This document shows positions 31,577-39,386 of a stretch of 64,000 nucleotides of DNA, in pieces. The notes under the pieces are model-generated. The model was not told where the DNA came from and searched no databases. It saw nothing but the letters and a program-made list of their open reading frames with translations. The DNA comes from Labedaea rhizosphaerae (GTDB taxonomy: Bacteria > Actinomycetota > Actinomycetes > Mycobacteriales > Pseudonocardiaceae), in contig NZ_SNXZ01000003.1 of the NCBI RefSeq assembly GCF_004362825.1, positions 720,784 through 784,783 on the forward strand, read 5' to 3'. The first letter of the stretch is position 1; each line of letters starts with the position of its first letter. Made by a program: the position numbers and the translations under genes.

Positions 31577-32706
31577 CACGCCTCCACCGGCAGTTCGGCC
31601 TGCACCCGCCACCGGGCACCGTCGCGCCCGGCGGTCAACGACCCACCGACCACCTCCGCACGCTCCTTCATGGTCAGCAACCCGATTCCTGGTTCCTCGA
31701 CCGCGGCACCGGTGAGGTCGTTCGCCACGAAGACCACCACCGAGCCGCCCGAGCACCGCACCTCGACCCGCACCGCGGCCCCGGGTGCGTGCTTCATCGC
31801 ATTGGTCAACGCCTCCTGAACGATGCGATAGGCGGCCAGGTCCACGGCCGCGGGCAAACGACCCTCACCCAGGTCCACCGAGGCGGACAGCGACATTCCG
31901 CCGGCCCGGGCCGAGGAGAACAAGGCTGACAACTCGGCGAGCCGAGCCGGCGCGGCAACCGCGTCCTCGCCGCCGGACGACCGCAGCAACTGGATCATCG
32001 CCCGCATCTCGTCCAACGCGCTCAGGCTGTTCTCGCGCACGGCACGCAGGACGTCGAGGGACAGGTCCGAACGCAGGGACAACGCCGCCTCCGACTGCAG
32101 CGCGATGGCCGACAGGTGCCCGGCGATCACGTCGTGCAGGTCGCGGGCCATCTGCGCGCGGGTGGCGGCCACGGCCGCGACCCGGTCCAGCTCGGCGATC
32201 CTGGCCAGCTGCGCCACGCTCTCGTGGTGCTGGCGGACATTGGCCGCCCACCACACCGGCACCACGACGATCGGCAACGCGGCCAGGCACGACACCAGCG
32301 TCGTCCGCCAGTCCGGGGCGACCAGCAACGCGAGTCCCACCGCGACGACGGTGCCCAGCGCGGCCAACGGTTCCCAGCTCACCCGCCGTGGCCCGTACAG
32401 GGTGGCCGCGTACAAGAGGTCGGCGAACACGATCAGCACCGGCATCGTCAGGCCGAACACGCCGTCGAGCGCGAGCAGCGCGCCACCGACGGCCAGCACG
32501 GCCAACGGCGCCCGGCGGCGGAAAAGCTCCACGACGCACAAGCACCCGAACACGACCGGGTGCAGCCACCCGGCGTGGGGGCCGGTCGTGTACAGCGGGT
32601 TCAGTCCGATCAGGTACAGCAGCACACCGATCGCGACCGAGCCGGCCACGATCACCGCATCCTGTTGCCATTCCGGCAAGTCGCGCAGCCGCACCACGCC
32701 ACCCAT
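31576..32706 (-). CDS. DesK/NarX-type sensor histidine kinase
   Basis: The 376-residue protein has four or five N-terminal membrane segments with almost no extracellular domain, so it probably senses the membrane itself. A HisKA_3 box follows (ARDLHDVIAGHLSAIALQSE, His near 191), then a HATPase domain (AYRIVQEALTNAMKHA, PGIGLLTMKERAEVVGG). It is translationally coupled to its response regulator. The neighbouring divergent small membrane protein is a possible target. Confidence 0.92.
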   Translation of the reverse strand: MGGVVRLRDLPEWQQDAVIVAGSVAIGVLLYLIGLNPLYTTGPHAGWLHPVVFGCLCVVELFRRRAPLAVLAVGGALLALDGVFGLTMPVLIVFADLLYAATLYGPRRVSWEPLAALGTVVAVGLALLVAPDWRTTLVSCLAALPIVVVPVWWAANVRQHHESVAQLARIAELDRVAAVAATRAQMARDLHDVIAGHLSAIALQSEAALSLRSDLSLDVLRAVRENSLSALDEMRAMIQLLRSSGGEDAVAAPARLAELSALFSSARAGGMSLSASVDLGEGRLPAAVDLAAYRIVQEALTNAMKHAPGAAVRVEVRCSGGSVVVFVANDLTGAAVEEPGIGLLTMKERAEVVGGSLTAGRDGARWRVQAELPVEA

Positions 32707-32799
32707 CCGATCACAGCAGCTCAGCCCGCCGCATCCGACGAACTGATGAGCACCGACGGCCGACGCGCGAGCCTGCCCGCGACCGCCAGGCTCGATGCC

Positions 32800-33006
32800 A
32801 TGGCAACGGAGAACAAGTGGGCGCCGTGGTGGGTCTACGTCGTGGTCATCGTCGGCTGCAACTTCGCCAAGCAGCGGCTGATCGAGGACCGGGTCCCCGG
32901 CGCGGCGAACGTCGCGATCACCGTCGTGATGGTCGCGGTCCTGGTCGCGGCGATCACCGCCATCCACCGGGCGCGTCCCGGACGAGGGGCCGGGACGCGC
33001 CCGTAG
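32800..33006 (+). CDS. Small two-helix membrane protein
   Basis: The 68-residue product reads MATENKWAPWWVYVVVIVGCNFAK... and ...VAITVVMVAVLVAAITAIHR, two membrane spans with a basic tail. An upstream ATG at 32746 would add 18 residues. It is divergent from the histidine kinase. Its last codons lie inside a perfect hairpin that looks like its own terminator. Confidence 0.6.
   Translation: MATENKWAPWWVYVVVIVGCNFAKQRLIEDRVPGAANVAITVVMVAVLVAAITAIHRARPGRGAGTRP
32969..33002 (+). terminator. 13-bp hairpin overlapping the end of the small membrane protein gene
   Basis: GGGCGCGTCCCGG pairs perfectly with CCGGGACGCGCCC around an 8-nt loop, ending 2 bp before the stop codon. It probably insulates the liv operon that follows. 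Confidence 0.6.
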
Positions 33007-33029
33007 GCAAAGAGGCCCTTGACATCCCT

Positions 33030-33045
33030 TGTGATGGCCATCACC
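33030..33045. promoter_or_regulatory. Crp-like binding site upstream of the liv operon
   Basis: The sequence TGTGATGGCCATCACC contains the perfect 14-bp palindrome GTGATGGCCATCAC. It fits the Crp/GlxR pattern TGTGA-N6-TCACA except the last base. A TTGACA hexamer lies just upstream (33019-33024). Confidence 0.6.
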
Positions 33046-33046
33046 C

Positions 33047-33076
33047 TTCGTCATACCGTCCGGTCGGTATGACGAA
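33047..33076. promoter_or_regulatory. TetR-type operator of the liv operon
   Basis: TTCGTCATACCG (33047-33058) and CGGTATGACGAA (33065-33076) are perfect 12-bp arms around 6 bp, ending 8 bp before the first ABC gene. The size suits a TetR dimer pair. The TetR gene at the other end of the operon (38133) is the natural candidate. Confidence 0.7.
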
Positions 33077-33084
33077 AGGCCTAC

Positions 33085-33876
33085 ATGACCAACGCCGAAC
33101 AACCGCTGCTGAGCGTGGCCGGGGTGACCGTGCGGTTCGGCGGGCTGGTCGCCCTGAGCGACGTCTCGCTCGAGGTCGCCCCGCGCACCGTCGTCGGCGT
33201 GATCGGGCCGAACGGCGCGGGTAAGACCACGTTGTTCAACGTCGTCTGCGGCTTCGTCCGCCCCAAGCAGGGCACCCTGAGCTGGCGCGGCACCACCTTG
33301 CGCAACCACCGCCCCGACCAGCTCGCGAACCTCGGCATCGCCCGCACGCTGCAGGGCCTCGGCCTCTTCGCCGGGCTGAGCGTGCTGCACAACGTCATGG
33401 CCGGCGCCGATCGCACCGCCAAGTCCGGCCTTGCCGCGAGCGTGCTCGGCAGCCGGGGCGCGGCCCGCGGCGAGCGAGACCTGCGGGCCAAGGCGATGAC
33501 CGCGCTGGCGACGCTCGGCATCGCCGACACGGCCCACCGCTATCCCGGCGAGCTGCCCTACGGCGTGCAGAAACGCGCCGCCCTCGCCCGCGCGCTGGCC
33601 GCCGAGCCGGAGCTGTTGCTGCTCGACGAGCCGGCCAGCGGACTGTCCGAACAGGACATGGCCGAGCTCGTCACGCACCTGCGCACCCTGCGCGAGGACA
33701 TGGCGATCATGCTGGTCGAACACCACGTCGACCTGGTGATGCGGGTGTGCGACCGGGTCGTCGTGCTCAACTTCGGCGAGGTCATCGCCGAAGGCGATCC
33801 CGCGAAGGTGCGCAACGATCCGCTGGTCACCGAGGCCTACCTCGGCGACCCGGCCCGGGAGCGCGACAGTGCTTGA
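33085..33876 (+). CDS. livG: ABC transporter ATP-binding protein, LivG type
   Basis: The 263-residue ATPase belongs to a branched-chain amino-acid-type importer. Walker A is IGPNGAGKTT (~residues 41-50), Walker B is LLLLDEPASGL, and the H-loop lies in MLVEHHVD. The signature is YGVQKR instead of LSGGQ, as often in LivG. ATG 33085 starts the operon behind a Crp-like site and a TetR-type operator. Its end overlaps livF by 8 bp. The real substrate could be an amino acid, amide or related small molecule. Confidence 0.93.
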   Translation: MTNAEQPLLSVAGVTVRFGGLVALSDVSLEVAPRTVVGVIGPNGAGKTTLFNVVCGFVRPKQGTLSWRGTTLRNHRPDQLANLGIARTLQGLGLFAGLSVLHNVMAGADRTAKSGLAASVLGSRGAARGERDLRAKAMTALATLGIADTAHRYPGELPYGVQKRAALARALAAEPELLLLDEPASGLSEQDMAELVTHLRTLREDMAIMLVEHHVDLVMRVCDRVVVLNFGEVIAEGDPAKVRNDPLVTEAYLGDPARERDSA

Positions 33877-34576
33877 GGTCGAGGGGCTCACCGCAGCGTA
33901 CGGGCCGGTCCGCGCGCTGGACGACGTGACCATGAGCATCGCGCCCGGCGCCATCACCGCGGTGCTCGGCGCCAACGGCGCGGGCAAGACGACCTTGCTC
34001 CGCACGCTCAGCGGCCTGCACCCGGCCAAGAAGGGCCGGGTGCGCATGGACGGCACGAACATCACCGCCCTGGCCGCCGATCGCATCGCCCGGCTGGGCA
34101 TGGCCCACGTCCCCGAGGGCGGCGGCGTCCTGACCGAGCTCACCGTCGAGGAGAACCTGCGGCTGGGTGCGTTGTGGCGCAAGGACAAGCGCGATCGCGC
34201 CAAGGCGTTCACCGAGGTCTACGAGCTCTTCGAACCACTGGCCCAGCGGCAGCGCAAACCCGCGAGCACCCTGTCCGGCGGCGAACGGCAGATGCTCGCC
34301 ATCGGCCGCGCGCTGATGGGCCGCCCGCGCCTGCTGCTGCTGGACGAACCGTCGCTCGGCCTCGCGCCGATGATCACCGCCAGCATCATGCGTGTCCTGG
34401 ACGACCTGCGGGCACAGACCGGCCTGACCGTGTTGCTGGTCGAGCAGAACGCCCGCAGCGCACTGTCCATTGCCGACCGTGGGCTCGTGCTCTCGCTGGG
34501 CCGGGTCGTGGCCAGCGACGAGGCGAAAACGCTTGCGGCCGACGACCAGCTCCGGCACGCCTACTTGGGCTTCTGA
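33869..34576 (+). CDS. livF: ABC transporter ATP-binding protein, LivF type
   Basis: The 235-residue second ATPase has Walker A LGANGAGKTT, signature LSGGERQML and Walker B LLLLDEPSLGL. It starts at GTG 33869 inside livG. It probably forms a heterodimer with LivG beneath LivH/LivM. A small ORF follows before livH. Confidence 0.93.
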   Translation: MLEVEGLTAAYGPVRALDDVTMSIAPGAITAVLGANGAGKTTLLRTLSGLHPAKKGRVRMDGTNITALAADRIARLGMAHVPEGGGVLTELTVEENLRLGALWRKDKRDRAKAFTEVYELFEPLAQRQRKPASTLSGGERQMLAIGRALMGRPRLLLLDEPSLGLAPMITASIMRVLDDLRAQTGLTVLLVEQNARSALSIADRGLVLSLGRVVASDEAKTLAADDQLRHAYLGF

Positions 34577-34593
34577 AAGCAGAAAGGGCACCC

Positions 34594-34725
34594 ATGACCC
34601 CCGACCGTCCCGCGCTCACGATCGGCGACGCGCGCACCGGTCCGCCGCTCCCGCCGCTGCCGGGCCGATCCCCACTGCGCCCAGCAGGCACGAACAAGCC
34701 CGTGACCCGGCACCTCGGTTTCTGA
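34594..34725 (+). CDS. Small Pro-rich ORF inside the liv operon
   Basis: It encodes 43 residues (MTPDRPALTIGDARTG..., ending RHLGF) with ribosome-binding sequence AGAAAGG before ATG 34594. The bases around its start (TTCTGAAAGCAGAAAGG) are nearly repeated around the livH start (TTTCTGAAGCAGAAAGG). It may be a small regulatory subunit or the product of a local duplication. No family is recognised. Confidence 0.45.
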   Translation: MTPDRPALTIGDARTGPPLPPLPGRSPLRPAGTNKPVTRHLGF

Positions 34726-34742
34726 AGCAGAAAGGCGACCGC

Positions 34743-35594
34743 GTGGACCGGTTCCTCGACCTCACCCTCAACGGCATCTCCAGCGGCGCGGTCTACGCCG
34801 CGCTCGGGCTGTCACTGGTGATCATCTACCGGGCGACCCGGGTGGTGAACTTCGCCCAGCCCGCGCTCGCCCTGGTGGCGGTCTACCTGGCGTACGCGGT
34901 CAACAAGGCCACCGGCAACTACTGGCTCGCCTTCGCCGTCGCGCTGGGGGCCGGGGTGGTCATGGGCGCGGTCGTGGAACGGGTGCTGATCCGGCCGGTG
35001 CAACGCAAGAGCGAACTCAGCGCGATCATCGTCACCCTCGGCCTGCTGCTCGTCCTGCAGGCGCTGGTCGGCATGATCTGGTCGAACGAACCGCACGCGT
35101 TCCCCTACGCCTTCGACTTCCGCGGCCGCTTCTCCACCAACGACGCCTTCGCCGTCGGCCTCGTCGTGGTCACCGCGTCCGCTCTGCTCCTGTTGTTCAA
35201 GGTCACGCCGATCGGCTTGAAGATGCGGGCCTCCGCCTTCCGCCCGGACGTGGCGAGACTGCTCGGCGTGCGGGTCGGCCTGATGCTCACCCTCGGCTGG
35301 GCGCTCGCCGCGTTCGTCGGGTCGATCGCCGGGATGATCGCCACCGCACCGTTCCTGTACCCCAACGTGCTGGACGGCGTGTTCGTCTACGCCCTGACCG
35401 CGGCGGTGATCGGCGGGCTGGACAACCCGATCGGCACGATCATCGGCGGGTTCGTGCTCGGCGTCGGACTGTCCTATGTGTCCGGCTACTTGGGACCGGA
35501 GCTGGTCACCATGGCCGCGCTGGCGATCCTGGTCGTGGTGCTGGCCGTGCGGCCCAACGGCCTGTTCGGCACGACGATCGCGAGGCGGGTCTGA
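34743..35594 (+). CDS. livH: ABC transporter permease, LivH type
   Basis: The 283-residue permease has about eight membrane segments and the LivH start LNGISSGAVYAALGLSLVIIYRATRVVNFAQ, plus the EAA-like cytoplasmic loop ARLLGVRVG. It starts at GTG 34743 after AAAGG. Its TGA overlaps livM (TGATG). Confidence 0.93.
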   Translation: MDRFLDLTLNGISSGAVYAALGLSLVIIYRATRVVNFAQPALALVAVYLAYAVNKATGNYWLAFAVALGAGVVMGAVVERVLIRPVQRKSELSAIIVTLGLLLVLQALVGMIWSNEPHAFPYAFDFRGRFSTNDAFAVGLVVVTASALLLLFKVTPIGLKMRASAFRPDVARLLGVRVGLMLTLGWALAAFVGSIAGMIATAPFLYPNVLDGVFVYALTAAVIGGLDNPIGTIIGGFVLGVGLSYVSGYLGPELVTMAALAILVVVLAVRPNGLFGTTIARRV

Positions 35595-36649
35595 TGGGGG
35601 CCGACACCGTGACCAAGCCCGCGACCCGGACGACCGCGCAGGCACGGCGCGCGATCCCGCCGCTGCTGCTGCACCTCGGCGCGGCGATCATCGCCCTGGT
35701 CCTCGTGGTCGCGCTGACGCTGGCCACCGACCCGTTCACCAACCTGCGCATCGCCACCGTCGGCTACTACGTGCTGGCGCTGGCCGGACTCGCCGTCCTC
35801 ACCGGCATGGGCGGCCAGATCTCCTTGGGCCACGGCGCTTTCCTGTTCATCGGCGCCTACACCGTGGGCCTGCTCGTGATCCACGCGCCGAGCCTGCCGA
35901 TCTGGGCGGACCTGATCGCGGCGGCCGTCGCCGGTGGCATCGCGGGGTTGCTCACCGGCGCTGCCGCCGCGCGGCTGCACGGCCCCTACCTGGCCGGGGC
36001 GACGCTCGCGCTGGCCGTCGGGCTGCCCGCGATCACGCAGCGGTTCCCCGACTTCCTCGGCGGCAGCAACGGGCTGAGCTTCACCGTCAACAGCGAACCA
36101 GCCGGCCTCGCCGTGCCCAGCACCCGCTGGCAGGCGTGGCTGGTCTGGCTGACCGTGCTGATCGCGTTGGTGCTGCTGGCCAACATCGCCCGCGGCCGCC
36201 TCGGCCGGCGGATGCGTTCGGTGCGCGACGACGAGGTGGCCGCCTCGCTCGCGGGCATCCACGTCGGCCGCACGAAGATCGTCGCGTTCCTGATCAGCGC
36301 GGCCTGCGGTGGCCTCGCCGGTGGGCTGCAGGCGTTCCTGCTCGGCACGGCCGCGCCCGGCTCGTTCACCCCGGCGCTGTCGCTGAGCCTGCTCGCCGCG
36401 CTGGTGCTCGGCGGGATCGGCAGCCTGTGGGGCGCGCTCTGGGGCGCGCTCGCGCTCGTCTACTTCCAGGCCTGGGCCGAGGACGTCTCCGACGCGCTGC
36501 AGTTGCCGACGCCCGTGGCCAACAACCTTCCGCTCGCGCTGTACGGGGTGATCCTCATCGTGATCACTTTCGTTGCGCCGCACGGCATCCAGGGCGGGTT
36601 GCGCCGTCTCGGCGCGCTCGCCCATCGCACCCGAGGAGGAAACCGATGA
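35594..36649 (+). CDS. livM: ABC transporter permease, LivM type
   Basis: The 351-residue permease has about nine membrane segments. LivM landmarks are LAGLAVLTGMGGQISLGHGAFLFIGAYT and DDEVAASLAGIHVGRTKIVAFLISA. It overlaps livH at the start and the substrate-binding protein gene at the end (ATGA), so the operon is tightly coupled. Confidence 0.93.
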   Translation: MGADTVTKPATRTTAQARRAIPPLLLHLGAAIIALVLVVALTLATDPFTNLRIATVGYYVLALAGLAVLTGMGGQISLGHGAFLFIGAYTVGLLVIHAPSLPIWADLIAAAVAGGIAGLLTGAAAARLHGPYLAGATLALAVGLPAITQRFPDFLGGSNGLSFTVNSEPAGLAVPSTRWQAWLVWLTVLIALVLLANIARGRLGRRMRSVRDDEVAASLAGIHVGRTKIVAFLISAACGGLAGGLQAFLLGTAAPGSFTPALSLSLLAALVLGGIGSLWGALWGALALVYFQAWAEDVSDALQLPTPVANNLPLALYGVILIVITFVAPHGIQGGLRRLGALAHRTRGGNR

Positions 36650-37974
36650 GACGATCCATCCGGTTGGGCACGGTCCTCGCCGCGGGCACGCTCGTGCTCG
36701 CCGCGTGTGGCGGTGCGGGCGAGACCGGCGGCGGGGGTGGCGGAAAACCGGCGTCGGGGGCCAACGCGACCGCGGGCGTCACCGACACCAGCGTCGTCAT
36801 CGGCACCCACCAGCCGCTCACCGGTCCCGCCGCGCCCGGCTACAGCAAGATCTCCGTCGGCGCCAAGGCCGTGTACTCCTACATCAACGACGCGGGCGGC
36901 ATCAACGGCCGCAAGATCGACTACCGGGTCGAGGACGACGGCTACAACCCGGCGAAGACCGTCGAGGTCGTCAAGAAACTCGTGTTGCAGGACAAGGTGT
37001 TCGCCATCGTCGGCGGCCTCGGCACGCCGACGCACTCGAAGGTCATCGACTACCTCAACACCGAGGGCGTGCCCGACCTGCTGGTCTCCTCCGGCGCGCT
37101 GATGTGGGACGACCCGGTCAAGCACCCGATGACCTTCGGCTTCCAGGTCGACTACACCCGCGAGGGCAAGATCCAGGGCAAGTACATCAAGGACAACTTC
37201 GGCGGGAAGAAGGTCGGCGACTTCTTCCAGAACGACGACGTCGGCCGGGACGCCCAGGCCGGGCTCGACCAGTTCATCAAGGACCAGACGGTGTCGCGGC
37301 AGGGCTACGACACGGCCAACACCGACGTCGGTCCGCAGATCTCGGCGCTGAAGTCCTCGGGCGCCGAGGTGGTCGTGTGCTCGTGCATCCCCGCGTTCGC
37401 GGCGCTGATGATCCTCACCGCGGCCAAGCTCGGCTACCACCCGCAGTTCGTGATCAGCAGCATCGGCGCCGACCCGGCAACGCTTTCCGGGCTGCTGACG
37501 CAGTTCGCGAAGCAGGCGGGCTCCACAGTGGACGGCAACGCCTTGCTCAACGGCATCATCGGCACCGGCTACCTGCCCGGCGTCGGGATGGCCGACGACC
37601 CGTGGACCACGTTCTTCAAGAAGATCCACGACAAGTACATCCCCGGCGAGGCCTTCACCGACACGCTGGTCTTCGGCATGGCGCAGGCCTACACGTTCGC
37701 CCAGGCGCTCAAGCTGGCCGGGCGCGACCTGACCCGCCAGAAGGTCGTGGACGCGATGGCGTCCGGGCAGATCGCCGGGCCGGGCCTGATCCCGTTCGGG
37801 TTCTCCAAGGACTCGCACTCCGGGTACACCGGCGCGCTGGTCTTCAAGCTGGACGGCAAGGGCAAGGAGACCGTCCTGCGGCAGCCACAGGTCACCGACC
37901 GGGGCACCGGCGCGGTCACCGCGGCCACCGGTCAGCGGCAGACGCCGGACCAGGTCGCCCTGGTCAGCGGGTGA
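36646..37974 (+). CDS. Branched-chain amino-acid-type substrate-binding lipoprotein
   Basis: The 442-residue protein has a lipobox (LAACGG, Cys near residue 21) and a Gly-rich linker, so it sits on the outer face of the membrane. The rest is a LivJ/LivK-like Venus-flytrap domain (GTHQPLTGPAAPGYSKISVGAKAVYSYINDAGGINGRKI). It delivers ligand to LivHM; the specificity is not predictable. It is the last gene of the operon and a 14-bp hairpin follows. Confidence 0.93.
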   Translation: MRRSIRLGTVLAAGTLVLAACGGAGETGGGGGGKPASGANATAGVTDTSVVIGTHQPLTGPAAPGYSKISVGAKAVYSYINDAGGINGRKIDYRVEDDGYNPAKTVEVVKKLVLQDKVFAIVGGLGTPTHSKVIDYLNTEGVPDLLVSSGALMWDDPVKHPMTFGFQVDYTREGKIQGKYIKDNFGGKKVGDFFQNDDVGRDAQAGLDQFIKDQTVSRQGYDTANTDVGPQISALKSSGAEVVVCSCIPAFAALMILTAAKLGYHPQFVISSIGADPATLSGLLTQFAKQAGSTVDGNALLNGIIGTGYLPGVGMADDPWTTFFKKIHDKYIPGEAFTDTLVFGMAQAYTFAQALKLAGRDLTRQKVVDAMASGQIAGPGLIPFGFSKDSHSGYTGALVFKLDGKGKETVLRQPQVTDRGTGAVTAATGQRQTPDQVALVSG

Positions 37975-37979
37975 CGTGA

Positions 37980-38014
37980 GTGGTGCCTGCCGGTTGCGCC
38001 CCGGCAGGCACCAC
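37980..38014 (+). terminator. Terminator of the liv operon
   Basis: GTGGTGCCTGCCGG pairs perfectly with CCGGCAGGCACCAC around a 7-nt loop, 5 bp after the operon's last stop codon. There is no clear U-run. Confidence 0.75.
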
Positions 38015-38052
38015 CCGCCGTTTAAGGTGTGCGGGACCGGAGGGAACACAGC

Positions 38053-38136
38053 ATGAGCGAAGCTTGCGAGCGAATCGTGTATGCCATGCGCCAATGGGAT
38101 CGGGCGCAGGCTCGCGGCAGCGAGACGATCGCATGA
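38053..38136 (+). CDS. Possible 27-residue leader peptide overlapping the TetR start
   Basis: ATG 38053 has GGAGGG upstream and reads MSEACERIVYAMRQWDRAQ..., ending in a TGA that overlaps the TetR ATG (ATGA). The TetR ATG has no good ribosome-binding site of its own, so translation may depend on this leader. It could also be chance. Confidence 0.35.
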   Translation: MSEACERIVYAMRQWDRAQARGSETIA

Positions 38137-38747
38137 CGACAGCGGGGAGCAGCGTCGACGCGGCCGCGGAGGCCCTGCCGATGCGGGACCGGATCCTGCG
38201 CACGGCCGCCGTGCTGTTCGCGGAGAAGGGGTTCGAGGCGACCTCGGTCCGCGAGATCGTCGAGGCGGCCGGCGTGACCAAGGGCGCGCTCTACCACTAC
38301 TTCGACTCCAAGGACGATCTGCTGTCGGAGATCTACACCCGGATGCTGCGGATGCAGACCGAGCGGATGGAGCGGATCGCCGCCAGCGACCGCCCGCTGC
38401 GCGAGCGGGTGCACGCGATCATGGCCGACGTGGTGCTCACCAGCGTGCAGAACTTGGCGGACGCCACCATCTTCTTCCAGTCGATGCACCTGCTCCAGCC
38501 CGAGAAGCAGGCGCAGGTGCGCGCCGAACGCAGGCGCTACCACCAGCGGTTCCGCGGCCTGATCGAGGAAGGCCAGCGCAGCGGCGAGTTCCGTGCGGAC
38601 GTCCCCGCGGACCTCGTGGTGCACTACGGTTTCGGCGCCGTGCACCGGTTGAGCATGTGGTACCACCCCGACGGCGAGCTCACCGGCGAGCAGGTCGGCG
38701 GCTACTTCGCCGACCTGTTGCTCTCGGGCCTGCGCCGGGAGGACTAG
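38133..38747 (+). CDS. TetR-family regulator of the liv-type operon (probable)
   Basis: The 204-residue protein has its HTH (TSVREIVEAAGVTKGALYHYF) about residues 39-59 and a TetR_C domain (KDDLLSEIYTRMLRMQTERME). Position right after the ABC operon and the CATACCG...CGGTATG operator style at 33047-33076 suggest it represses that operon. The operator style resembles those of TetR regulators for acyl-CoA or aromatic acid catabolism. This link is inference. Confidence 0.9.
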   Translation: MTTAGSSVDAAAEALPMRDRILRTAAVLFAEKGFEATSVREIVEAAGVTKGALYHYFDSKDDLLSEIYTRMLRMQTERMERIAASDRPLRERVHAIMADVVLTSVQNLADATIFFQSMHLLQPEKQAQVRAERRRYHQRFRGLIEEGQRSGEFRADVPADLVVHYGFGAVHRLSMWYHPDGELTGEQVGGYFADLLLSGLRRED

Positions 38748-38767
38748 CCCGGCGAATCAGTCCGGGA

Positions 38768-39373
38768 TCAGCCGAAGGCCAGGCGCTTGCCCGGCGTGCC
38801 GGGCTCGATCAGCTCGAACTTGCGCGTGAGATCGGTGCGCGCCAACAGCTCCACCTGCTGGGTGAACGGCTCGCTCGTGACATAGACCGTGTTCTCGAGC
38901 TGCCACGGCCCGGCGAACCACGCGCGGAGCGCCGCAAGAAGCCGTTCGTCCATTCCCGACTCCATCCGGGATCGGCGAACCCAGAAGAAGACGACCGCGT
39001 CCACGTCGCCCCACTCGTCGCCGCACTCGTCACCGCCGACCGGGAGCACCGTGGCGTTGGCGAGGAACTTGGCGCTCGTGGCGAAGACGTAGACGCAGCC
39101 CAGGCACTCGGTGCCCGCCGGGTCGAGCACCGTGTACGAGAATGCCCGACCCGCGGCATGGCGTTCTTCCATGTCGACGAGGTCCTCGCGGTTCTCCGCC
39201 ACCGTGAAGTCGTCCTCGGGCCACGTCGACTGCCGCCACAACCGCAGGTGTTCGCGGGTGTCCATCACGGCGTCGTAGTCCAGTTCCGCGTCGTCGGCCA
39301 CGATCGGACGCAGGACGAACTCGTCGGTCCGCAATTCGGCGGGCACCGGTTCGATGAAGGGCACGTGGCTCAC
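38768..39373 (-). CDS. GNAT-like N-acetyltransferase-fold protein
   Basis: The 201-residue protein has an acetyltransferase-like pattern: TDEFVLRPIVADDAELDYDAVMDTREHLRLW, AFSYTVLDPAGTECLGCVYVF and a late DAVVFFWVRRS. No sharp Q/RxxGxG/A is visible, so it is an assignment by overall pattern. GTG 39373 is the start. It is convergent with the TetR gene and follows the monooxygenase gene by 13 bp. Confidence 0.65.
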   Translation of the reverse strand: MSHVPFIEPVPAELRTDEFVLRPIVADDAELDYDAVMDTREHLRLWRQSTWPEDDFTVAENREDLVDMEERHAAGRAFSYTVLDPAGTECLGCVYVFATSAKFLANATVLPVGGDECGDEWGDVDAVVFFWVRRSRMESGMDERLLAALRAWFAGPWQLENTVYVTSEPFTQQVELLARTDLTRKFELIEPGTPGKRLAFG

Positions 39374-39386
39374 GCTAGGGCGACCC

